A DNA stretch of 64,000 nt, from the NCBI GenBank assembly GCA_965196985.1, contig CBDALO010000019.1:1-64000 (forward strand), given 5' to 3'. Below the pieces are notes generated by a model. That model was given only the letters and a program-made list of their open reading frames with translations, was not told the DNA's origin and did not search any database. This document shows, piece by piece, positions 55,766 through 64,000 of this stretch (position 1 is its first letter; the number at the start of each line of letters is the position of its first letter). This DNA is from 2-12-FULL-35-23 sp965196985. Its GTDB lineage: Bacteria; Pseudomonadota; Gammaproteobacteria; UBA12402. A program made the translations under genes and the position numbers.

Positions 55766-56971
55766 CTACCGAGTTGAATAGGTCAGTAATTTCCTGGGGA
55801 AAAAACTCAAAGCTAGCATTAGGACAAAAAGACAAATAGGAATTAACCAGAGCGAAATTTTTAATGGATGTTGCTGGATTTGCGTGTGGATGTTTTTGTG
55901 TTGTAGGGTTATCATCCAGCCTATTAATAATTGGAATACTGGTCCGCCTAACATGTTAAACACGTTAGCACTTCCTTGAACGGTTGCTTCTGGAGTGTGG
56001 GAGAATTTTTTGCCTAAAAAAGCAAAAACCATAGTGTTGGCATTTGTGAGTGCGCCAAGACAAAAGAGCAAAACGATGAGCCATGTAATATTATTTGGAT
56101 AGCCTTGGATTATGGCAATAAATAGAATAGCTGAACTTGCTAAGCAAAACAGCAGCCAAGGTTTGATATTGAGATAGATATCACTTAACCAGCCAAATAG
56201 TAGTCCTCCTAGTAAGCCGCCGATAGTAATCATCGAAGTTAAATAGGATGCCTTAGTTAGGCTAACGTGATAAGTGAGCTTTAAAAAGGTTGGCCCCCAG
56301 AAGGCCATGAATGCAGTCTGTGGGCTACTTAAACAACCCATAAGTAAAGCAAGTAACCAAAAAATTGGAGACTTAAGTAAATGGCAAAAACCAGTTAAAA
56401 CGTCAGACCAATTTCGAGCTATTGTTTGTCCTTGCCAACGTCGTCCCAATATAATCCAAGAGATTAATAAGATAGCGCCAAAGGCACTGGCAACTAAATA
56501 GGTTTCTGACCAGTGCTTAAATAGTAAAGTGAGTTGAAGCCATGGGCCTTGCCCAATAACAGCGCCTAACATCGCCATTAGCATAGTCAGGCCAATAAAC
56601 AAACCACAGTGTCGTTTAGCTTTTACAGCATGAGAAAAAACACCGATAATTGCAAAAGCAGATCCAAAGCCCATAAGTGCTCTTGCTAATAGCAAGGTAG
56701 TTAGACCTCCAGCATGAGCGAATAGATAACAGCCAAATAATAGGGTGCTAATGGCAATATTCCATGAGCGATACAAACCAATGCGATCTATTAATATACC
56801 TGCTGGTAGCATCATAGCAATGTAGGAAAAGTAGTATGCAGATGATAGCCCTCCTAGCTGGGTTGCAGATAAGTGATAGTCAAGTTGTAATTTTGGTAAG
56901 ATAACACTATCAGAAACACGCACTGCATATTCATAAATAACGAATAACCAACCGAGTAGGTAAAATCTCAT
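55766..56971 (-). CDS. MFS transporter
   Basis: The 401-residue protein has twelve hydrophobic helices. The start at MRFYLLGWLFVIYEYAVRVSD has AAAGGAG nine bases upstream; a longer frame to 57082 overlaps the upstream gene and is unlikely. Motif A-like GILIDRIGLYRSW and RALMGFGSAFAIIGVF lie in the N half, GLLFGWLSD in the C half. The family exports or imports small metabolites; the substrate is not predictable. It lies 22 bp after the VOC gene and is probably co-transcribed. Confidence 0.85.
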   Translation of the reverse strand: MRFYLLGWLFVIYEYAVRVSDSVILPKLQLDYHLSATQLGGLSSAYYFSYIAMMLPAGILIDRIGLYRSWNIAISTLLFGCYLFAHAGGLTTLLLARALMGFGSAFAIIGVFSHAVKAKRHCGLFIGLTMLMAMLGAVIGQGPWLQLTLLFKHWSETYLVASAFGAILLISWIILGRRWQGQTIARNWSDVLTGFCHLLKSPIFWLLALLMGCLSSPQTAFMAFWGPTFLKLTYHVSLTKASYLTSMITIGGLLGGLLFGWLSDIYLNIKPWLLFCLASSAILFIAIIQGYPNNITWLIVLLFCLGALTNANTMVFAFLGKKFSHTPEATVQGSANVFNMLGGPVFQLLIGWMITLQHKNIHTQIQQHPLKISLWLIPICLFVLMLALSFFPRKLLTYSTR

Positions 56972-56993
56972 GTTTGGGGGCTCCTTTAAACTT

Positions 56994-57380
56994 TCAAATA
57001 TAATTGGCGATTTCAATAAGGTTTTGGTCAGGGTCACGAATATAGACAGATATGATAGCTCCATGTGCTCCTGTCCTTTCAACAGAGCCTTCTTCGATAG
57101 AAATCTCTAGTTGCTGTAAATGCTTTATTACACTTTCAAGAGGAGTCTGTGTAATTAAGCATAAGTCAAGGCTGCCGGGGGTTGGGTGTAAGGCATGAGG
57201 TTCGAACTCATTGTGGTGTTGATGAAGGTTGATTTTCTGTTGCCCGAGTAACAGTGCTTTTCTTGTTCCCTTAAAGGTAATGATATTAGCGTGTAGTACT
57301 CGTTGATAGAACTCACAAGTTTGTTTTATATCTTTAACAGTCATTACTACGTGATCAATGTTATCAACTTTAATTTGCAT
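56994..57380 (-). CDS. VOC (glyoxalase/dioxygenase-fold) protein
   Basis: The 128-residue protein has paired beta-alpha-beta-beta-beta modules. Metal-site candidates are in IDHVVMTVKDI (His), LDLCLIT and IRDPDQNLIEI (the final Glu of VOC metal sites). It resembles the VOC family virulence proteins of Gammaproteobacteria. GAGGT lies about ten bases before the ATG. First gene of a two-gene unit with the MFS transporter. Confidence 0.85.
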   Translation of the reverse strand: MQIKVDNIDHVVMTVKDIKQTCEFYQRVLHANIITFKGTRKALLLGQQKINLHQHHNEFEPHALHPTPGSLDLCLITQTPLESVIKHLQQLEISIEEGSVERTGAHGAIISVYIRDPDQNLIEIANYI

Positions 57381-57678
57381 AGAAACTTTACCTCAATCAG
57401 AGCTTATCGAGTCAAGCTGTTTTTTTATAAAAGAAATTCTAACAAAATGTTTTTCAATTAAATACAGGATCTCTTTCAAGATGTGTGGGTAATTCGTTGG
57501 TGTAGATATTTAGCGTTGGTACTTTATTAATAAGTTTCACCTGTTTATTACCTAATGCTGAAGAACGGCTGGCAAGAATCGCTAGTCGTAAAAACTTTGA
57601 AAAAATTCGAAACGTACGTTATCCACGTATTTTGAAAGAGACCCTAAATACTAAATCTACGTCGCTGGTTATATTTTG
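57381..57678. other. Remnant DNA before IS-A copy 7
   Basis: One frame from about 57550 reads AEERLARIASRKNFEKIRNV and stops at TGA just past the IS-A target when the site is restored. It may be the tail of a lost gene, but no family is evident. Confidence 0.3.
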
Positions 57679-59210
57679 GCTAGTGCGCCATCCTTTCTGT
57701 AAATTCCATTGACTTGCTGAAAATAAGCAGGCGACTCAGTCAGATTAGAAATTCCTTTTAAGGTAAACTTAACCAAAAAAGAGGAATGACAATGAGCTGC
57801 TATAAAAATGAGAACTTAATCGAAGAAGCCATACATGTTTTAGCGATGGAGGGGTTTGAAGCTTTACCTAAGCTTGTCTCCAGGTTGATGAATGAGGCTA
57901 TGTTAATAGAAAGGGAGCGCCATTTAAATGCCAGTCCTTATGAGCGAACTGGCGATAGAAACGGATATGCGAACGGCTTTAAACCAAGGTTAATTAACAC
58001 AGGTCAAGGTCAGCTTGAGCTACAGATACCGCAGGTTAGAGACTCCAATGAAGCCTTCTATCCATCAGTCTTAGAGCGAGGTGTACGCTCTGATAGAGCA
58101 CTTAAGCTGGCTGTCGCTGAAATGTATGTGCATGGGGTTTCCACGCGCAAAGTTGAAAAGGTGCTAAAGCAACTCTGTGGAACAGATATTTCAAGCACAG
58201 AGGTAAGCCGTTGCGCTAAATTGTTGGATGAAGATTTAAAGAAATGGCGAAATAAGCCGTTAGGAAAGATAAAATATCTTTGGCTAGATGCACGTTATGA
58301 GAAGGTGCGCACTAGCGGCACAGTACAAGACTGTGCGGTATTGATAGCCTATGGCTTTGATGAATCAACCGGCAAGAGAACAGTGCTAGGTGTTTCTGTT
58401 GCGTTATCAGAGGCTGAGGTACATTGGCGTGATTTTCTTCAGCAGTTGGTTGAGCGAGGTATACATGGTATTGAGTTGATTACTAGCGACGCTCATACTG
58501 GCCTAAAAGCCGCTAGAAGAGCTGTGTTCCCCAGTGTTCCTTGGCAACGCTGCCAATTTCATTTGCAGCAAAATGCTCAGGCTCACATACCAAAGCGCTC
58601 AATGAAGGAACCAGTAGCTGAGGAGATTACAGCTATATTTAATGCCTCAAACATTCATGAGTCGGAAAGACTATTGGCTATGGCGGTAGATAAATATCAG
58701 CAAACAGCACCAGAGCTTTCTTCTTGGTTGGAAGTGAATATACCGGAGGGCTTAGTAGTGATGAACTTTGACAGGCCGCATCAAAAAAGATTAAGAACCA
58801 GTAACATAGCTAAGCGCGTAAACAGAGAGGTAAAAAGAAGGACACATACAGTTGGAATTTTCCCTAATACTGAATCGTGCCTAAGGCTCGTATCAGCTGT
58901 TTTAGTGGAAATTGATGACCAGTGGAGCGGATCACCTAGATACTTAAGTTGAAGTGAATAATAAGGCTTCATAGGGTTTTAGGATAGATCATTCTTGTTC
59001 TTATTAACGAGATATAATTGCTATTACCTAAAAGTTAATAATTTATTTTGAGAGGAGAAAGATTTGAGGTATAAATAATTTTTTAGATTGATTAGCATAA
59101 TTAATTTAAGATATTATGCGATGAGACAGGTACAATAGAGTGCCATTTAGAATTTTAAAGGTTTTTCTAAGTACTGAAGTTGGTTTTTACAGACAAAATA
59201 ACGCTCTATC
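57679..59210 (+). mobile_element. IS-A copy 7
   Basis: Full 1532-bp copy with TSD ATATTTTG at 57671-57678 and 59211-59218. Confidence 0.95.
57786..58952 (+). CDS. IS-A transposase (copy 7), catalytic Glu replaced by Lys
   Basis: Full-length 388-residue frame, but codon 343 (58812-58814) is AAG rather than GAG, giving SNIAKRVNREVKRR. Glu343 is the third residue of the expected DDE triad, so this copy is probably catalytically dead although it is full length. Confidence 0.9.
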   Translation: MTMSCYKNENLIEEAIHVLAMEGFEALPKLVSRLMNEAMLIERERHLNASPYERTGDRNGYANGFKPRLINTGQGQLELQIPQVRDSNEAFYPSVLERGVRSDRALKLAVAEMYVHGVSTRKVEKVLKQLCGTDISSTEVSRCAKLLDEDLKKWRNKPLGKIKYLWLDARYEKVRTSGTVQDCAVLIAYGFDESTGKRTVLGVSVALSEAEVHWRDFLQQLVERGIHGIELITSDAHTGLKAARRAVFPSVPWQRCQFHLQQNAQAHIPKRSMKEPVAEEITAIFNASNIHESERLLAMAVDKYQQTAPELSSWLEVNIPEGLVVMNFDRPHQKRLRTSNIAKRVNREVKRRTHTVGIFPNTESCLRLVSAVLVEIDDQWSGSPRYLS

Positions 59211-59232
59211 ATATTTTGACAAGCTTTGGCGT

Positions 59233-60619
59233 GGGTGCTGCCTCTATATAATGTAGGCTATATTACTGCTGGCACGCCAAAATCATTAACCTTCTCCCAA
59301 AACTGATCCCATCTTCCTTTAGTCTTTACTAGTGTTCTCAAGCATAAAACAATTTTCATTCCCTTGTCTTTCCAGCGCATTCCTGATCCGCCTAATCTTT
59401 GTTTAACAATTGTTTTACATGCTGCTTCAGTGACGCCAGAGCCAATTGGTGCATTCTGCTTAATCAAATTATGATACGACATTCGCTTTTCTTTAATATT
59501 ATTTTCAAAATACGTAATTGTTCCTTCTAGCTTTTCTCTAAGCGATTTATTCAGTTTTTTATTTACATGCTCTTTAAGCTCAGCAAGTATTCTACCTGCC
59601 GCACCTTTCTTGTGCTTTAAGTCATGACATCGCTCTTGGAGCCAAACATCACGCTCATCTCTTTCAGATTTTTTGGTAAATATTGCCTTTGATGCTTCAC
59701 CGAGATATTTAGTTGCATGCCAAAAATCTAAAATTTGCGTATCAGTATGTTTTTTTAGAAATGGCCAATTATTTTTTGCTCCATCAGCAACGCCAATTGT
59801 TTTAGCATCAGGGTAATATTTCTTTTTCAGCTTTATTTCCTTTTTAAGCCTATTAAAGAATTCATCTTTTCCATATTCTGGTGATGCTGCAACGTAGGTT
59901 GTGTGCAGGCGTGCACCATGCTTATCATACATGGAAATAGTTCCAACCATGCTCTCTCTATAACCATCATCAACGGTGAGGACATATGCACCATCTAAGC
60001 TAATGCTTAGCATCTCAACGCCTGCATCAAGCTTTGGCTCTTCATATTCCCACTCAGCCTCTTTGGCTTGTGCAATACCGCCAACAAAATCAGTTGCCCG
60101 TTGCAAGTATGAATGTGAGATTTTACGGTTATGATTGACCTTGAGATCATCAATAACACTAGGAGCAGGTAAGTTTGAGTATTTATGTGAGATTATTTTT
60201 GCAAATCGCGGTGTTGATCCTTGGATAATTCTAGCCTTATCTTCTAAAGGACAAAAGATCTTCCCGCCTTTAGAGGTTTGATAAACATAACGCTTAACTC
60301 GAGCAACTCCATAAGGCGTTTGGTAATTTGCTTCATCTCTACTTCGTGCTGTTAGCTTTATTTTTCCAACATGGATAGGAGAGCCATCTGCATCAAACTT
60401 ACTTAAAGCTTTTTCAGTGGCTAATGTTCCAACCTCATTAAGCCCATCAAGAATTGCGTCCTCACATTCAAGCATAGATCCTTTTAGTGGAAGCTTGAGT
60501 TCAATAGTTAATTCATTATTTTCATCAGAGAGAATTCTAGCTAACATCCAAACACCATCCGTAATCAAGTTAAAGTGTATATTATGCTATATATTCTACA
60601 TTATATAAAGGCAGCACCC
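59233..60619 (-). mobile_element. IS-B copy 5
   Basis: Complete 1387-bp copy with an 8-bp TSD TTTGGCGT at 59225-59232 and 60620-60627. It is only 22 bp from IS-A copy 7. Confidence 0.95.
59258..60568 (-). CDS. IS-B transposase (copy 5)
   Basis: Intact 436-residue ISKra4-family transposase. It is the most divergent of the copies here (for example Val184, Lys241, Lys288, Ile296, Gln311 and Val435 differ), so it may be an older insertion or come from another source. The acidic triad is kept. Confidence 0.92.
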   Translation of the reverse strand: MITDGVWMLARILSDENNELTIELKLPLKGSMLECEDAILDGLNEVGTLATEKALSKFDADGSPIHVGKIKLTARSRDEANYQTPYGVARVKRYVYQTSKGGKIFCPLEDKARIIQGSTPRFAKIISHKYSNLPAPSVIDDLKVNHNRKISHSYLQRATDFVGGIAQAKEAEWEYEEPKLDAGVEMLSISLDGAYVLTVDDGYRESMVGTISMYDKHGARLHTTYVAASPEYGKDEFFNRLKKEIKLKKKYYPDAKTIGVADGAKNNWPFLKKHTDTQILDFWHATKYLGEASKAIFTKKSERDERDVWLQERCHDLKHKKGAAGRILAELKEHVNKKLNKSLREKLEGTITYFENNIKEKRMSYHNLIKQNAPIGSGVTEAACKTIVKQRLGGSGMRWKDKGMKIVLCLRTLVKTKGRWDQFWEKVNDFGVPAVI

Positions 60620-60685
60620 TTTGGCGTTTATGTAATGCTCGCGATACTGAGTAATAGTTACTCAGTAATTAAAAGGGCTGAGAAA

Positions 60686-63556
60686 ATGAAGAAGGGGTTA
60701 AAACCTACAGTAGGGGCTGTGGCGCTATTTTTATCAATGAGTCTCTTTGCGGCACCTATGATTGGGCTTGGAACTTCAGCGAACCCCTATCAAATCAGTA
60801 CTTGTGCTCAGTTACAAGCTATTTCAAATAAGCTTTCTGCAAACTACGTGTTAACTCAGAATATTAATTGTGCTCCTTCAAAAGATTGGGATGGCAATGA
60901 GGGTTTTATGCCAATTGGAGCTTCTTCTGGGTCGTTTGCTGGTGAGTTAAATGGTAATGGTTATACCGTTTATGATTTAACTATAAATGGTAGTGGGACT
61001 TTATATGCTGGGCTATTTTCTCAAATAGCTGCACCAGGCTCAGTGAGTAACCTTAAACTAGATAACGTTCAGATTAATAGTACTCGAGAAACGGCTGGGG
61101 CATTGACTGGCTGGTTAAAATCAGGTGCGGTAGTTAGTCACGATAGTGCTACGAATGTAAATATATTAACACCGCATGCTAATGCTGCTGGCGGTTTGGT
61201 TGGTGTTGCTAATGGCTTTATCCAAAATAGTTCTAGTAGTGGTTTTGTTGAGGGGTATGGAAATGCTGGTGGCTTAGTTGGAATTGTCAGACAGGGCTTT
61301 GGAGTAGTTAATTCCTATGCGGCTGGTGTCGTTGAGAGTAGCTTTAATGATGGCTACGTTGGTGGTTTGGTAGGATTAAATTCAGGTAGTATTCAAAATT
61401 CTTATACTACTGCTAATGCCTTTGGTCCATATAATGTAGGCGGGCTAGTGGGTTGGAGTCAAGGGAGTGCTTCAGTAAGTAATAGTTATGCAACGGGAGT
61501 TGTTCAAGGTCCTGTTGCCGGAGGTTTAATTGGTACGAATAATGGGTCTGTTTCTCAAGTCTATTCAATTGGTCAGGTTCATGGCACAGTGGCTGCCGGT
61601 GGGTTAATCGGACGCTTTAATGGCGGTTCCCTTAGGAGTGGTTATTACGATACCCAAACTTCAGGGCAAGATGATACAGGGAAAGGTGCTCCGGAATCGA
61701 CAGCCAACATGATGCAGGTGGCGACTTTTAAGGGGTGGAATTTTAATGGAACTTGGCAAATTACCTCTGGACATGACTACCCTGTATTAAAATGGCAATC
61801 CGTTCCTTTTCGTATTCGCATTCTAAATATACCATCGCCGCAAAAGATCGATACACCATTCCCTATAACTTTATTAGCTAATAATAGTGAATACAATGGG
61901 GAAGTGGTTTTGTACAGTACTCGTGGTCCAGTATTCCCCGCCCATGTGCAATTAACTAATGGAGCATGGTCTGGTGATGTAACCATGTATACGCCGGGGG
62001 ATTATGCACGCCTACAGGCGCGTTGGATCAATCAAACTGGTGAATTACAGGTTACCAGTGAAAGTAATCCTTTTTATGTTTTAGATGAAGATGGTACGCA
62101 GCCAGCTGATGGTAGTGTGCTTGGGCATGTTCTTACTGAAAACGGTAGCCCTATTGCAGGGGCAAATGTGTATTTGTATGACCAAAACCCTAATAATTAT
62201 CCAACTGAAAAATGGTACGTGAAAACAAAAACAAATAGTAACGGGGAATATAGTTTATTGAACATATTGCTAGGGAACTATTATATCAAGGTTGCTTTAT
62301 CTGGCTATCAACCGTTGTTTAGACAGGTGAAGGTCGCTTCATTAAGGTCAGTGACGTACGATTACAATCTTTACAGCTGGACTTGTAATGCTCAAGAAAA
62401 AACTCCTGTATTATTGGTGCCGGGGATTATGGGGTCGACAAAACGAAGAGGAGGATTTGTAATTTATCCAAGGCTTACGTTAAGCACTCCTGCTTGGGAC
62501 TCTGGAAAGTTAAAGTTACTAGATCCAGCTTCTGCGGTGGGCTGGGGTAATCTTGAAAAATCTTTGCAGGCATTAGGGTATAACAATTACTGCACGTTGT
62601 TTACAGTTCCCTATGATTGGAGCTTAACCGTTCCTCGTATTAGTAAGCTGTATTTAATTCCTTGGATACGTGAGGCAGAAGAACGAACCGGGAGCCCTGT
62701 CGTTGATATTGTTGCGCATAGTATGGGAGGGTTGGTGACTCGGTCATACTTGCAATCAAGTGCTTATGCTCATGATGTAAATAAATTTGCTATGGTGGGT
62801 ACGCCTAATAAAGGCTCAGATAACGTCTATTACATTTTTTGGGGGGGGTAATCCTATTCTCTCTGATATTGCGGCAGGGTCAAATTTGACGATTTTTCTG
62901 GACTAAAGTGGTTGTCACGTTATTTTTATACGAATACCTTGAGTAGGCTATTTAAATTAAGAGCAGGTGACGGTAGTGCCTGCAAGTTTAAACTATTTGG
63001 AATGAGTGACACGCCTGTTTCCTGTAATTACCTAAAAATATATCGATTTATGCATTCCCAGGGGCGGTCAGCTGATGAGTTAATGCCAACGTATACAGGG
63101 GCTCTGCAAAATGCTACTAATCATACTAACCTTCTAATTTTAAAAGAACCTAACAACTTTCTTAAGGCGCTAAATGGGCAAAACTGTCTTGGTTCACAAG
63201 GTTGTTTAAATCCATGGGGGCAACAATATCATTTTTTACCGCCAAGTATTGTGTTAGCTCATAATAATGATGAAGACATTGATACTAAATTATTTGTTGG
63301 AACTGATAACAAGACTTTGAGTTCAAACTATTTACTGCCACAGCCATCGGGTTACTCTGGATTATTTTATCAAGATGGTTATCCAACAAGTACTTCTCAA
63401 GCTAATGGTAATTACGTTACTGCTGGCGATGGTACAGTACTAGCATCCAGTGTGAATTTTGATCCCAGCCTTGGTATCAATGTTGATCCCAAGTCAGGTG
63501 AGCATGGTGAACTTATTAATAAGTTTAAAAACAATTTAGTAAGCTTTGTTTCAGGT
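60686..63556 (+). pseudogene. Exported GLUG-repeat/lipase protein with two frameshifts, cut by IS-A copy 8
   Basis: From the ATG at 60686 a signal peptide (VGAVALFLSMSLFAAP) is followed by GLUG repeats (GGLVG units, ~170-340), a carboxypeptidase-regulatory-like beta domain (~460-540) and an alpha/beta hydrolase of the LCAT/lipase type with VLLVPGIMGS and Ser679 in AHSMGGL. A run of eight G (62841-62848) sends the frame to TAA at 62851. Removing one G gives GNPILSDIAAGSN, and adding one T at 62885-62887 gives FDDFSGLKWLSRYFY in the original frame. The reading then continues to IS-A copy 8 at 63557. Both shifts are in homopolymers. Probably a secreted or surface lipase before damage. Confidence 0.8.
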
Positions 63557-64000
63557 GCTAGTGCGCCATCCTTTCTGTAAATTCCATTGACTTGCTGAAA
63601 ATAAGCAGGCGACTCAGTCAGATTAGAAATTCCTTTTAAGGTAAACTTAACCAAAAAAGAGGAATGACAATGAGCTGCTATAAAAATGAGAACTTAATCG
63701 AAGAAGCCATACATGTTTTAGCGATGGAGGGGTTTGAAGCTTTACCTAAGCTTGTCTCCAGGTTGATGAATGAGGCTATGTTAATAGAAAGGGAGCGCCA
63801 TTTAAATGCCAGTCCTTATGAGCGAACTGGCGATAGAAACGGATATGCGAACGGCTTTAAACCAAGGTTAATTAACACAGGTCAAGGTCAGCTTGAGCTA
63901 CAGATACCGCAGGTTAGAGACTCCAATGAAGCCTTCTATCCATCAGTCTTAGAGCGAGGTGTACGCTCTGATAGAGCACTTAAGCTGGCTGTCGCTGAAA
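63557..64000 (+). mobile_element. IS-A copy 8 (runs past the window)
   Basis: Left end at 63557, with flank TTTCAGGT (63549-63556) as the expected TSD. The right end is outside the window. Confidence 0.93.
63664..64000 (+). CDS. IS-A transposase (copy 8), partial at the window edge
   Basis: The first ~112 codons are identical in sense to the other copies; the catalytic region lies beyond the window. Confidence 0.9.
   Translation, partial: MTMSCYKNENLIEEAIHVLAMEGFEALPKLVSRLMNEAMLIERERHLNASPYERTGDRNGYANGFKPRLINTGQGQLELQIPQVRDSNEAFYPSVLERGVRSDRALKLAVAE

Overview
The window reads as the chromosome of a low-GC (about 40%) gammaproteobacterium in the middle of an insertion-sequence burst. Housekeeping genes point to Gammaproteobacteria: mpl, recR, ybaB, dnaX with the 4.5S SRP RNA beside it, a pyrophosphate-type phosphofructokinase and a Bax-like glucosaminidase. 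The accessory genes (a Sel1-repeat protein, a large interrupted HAD/OTU-like protein, a GLUG-repeat lipase, an NlpC/P60-amidase fusion) resemble the repertoire of intracellular or host-associated Legionellales/Piscirickettsia-like bacteria. That placement is an inference, not a proof.

About half of the 64 kb is mobile DNA. I name the families IS-A (IS256 family, 1532 bp, eight copies, one running off the end), IS-B (ISKra4 family, 1387 bp, four full copies plus one fragment), IS-C (IS66-like, 1949 bp, two copies) and IS-D (rve-integrase element, one broken copy). There are also two classical IS66 elements, one complete and one partial IS91-family element, and a DDE-recombinase/ExeA-ATPase module. 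Element lengths and target-site duplications (TSDs) can be read directly, and several nested insertions resolve to the base.

Layout. 1-4.1 kb: tail of a membrane protein, an NlpC/P60-amidase, an IS91 element, and a second copy of the membrane-protein tail next to tRNA-Thr. 4.2-9.8 kb: IS-C, a cupin gene, and the DDE/ExeA module. 10-13.7 kb: an unknown coiled-coil protein and two FUSC transporters. 13.9-34.3 kb: one ~742-codon gene split into three pieces by IS-A (TSD GTTCTTGG) and IS-B (TSD ATTTAATC); that IS-A is itself split by a 13.5-kb IS-B-bounded composite transposon (TSD ATAAATAT) whose only non-IS cargo is the Sel1-repeat gene. A downstream ORF with an OTU-like cysteine box probably belongs to the same protein. 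34.3-46.7 kb: a frameshifted flippase, palindromic repeats, bax-like, pfp, mpl, recR, ybaB, the IS-D ruin, DUF2062, dnaX and ffs. 46.7-53.9 kb: remains of an MFS transporter plus Ldh-type dehydrogenase operon, broken by IS-A and IS-C. 54-57.4 kb: AAA_14/DUF4143 ATPase, a small secreted protein, and a VOC-MFS pair. 57.7-64 kb: IS-A, IS-B, and a GLUG/lipase gene with two compensating frameshifts that is cut by another IS-A.

The core genes for peptidoglycan recycling (mpl, Bax-like, amidase), glycolysis (pfp) and recombination/replication (dnaX, ybaB, recR) look intact. Most large accessory genes have been inactivated by insertions recent enough that joining the pieces restores an open frame.
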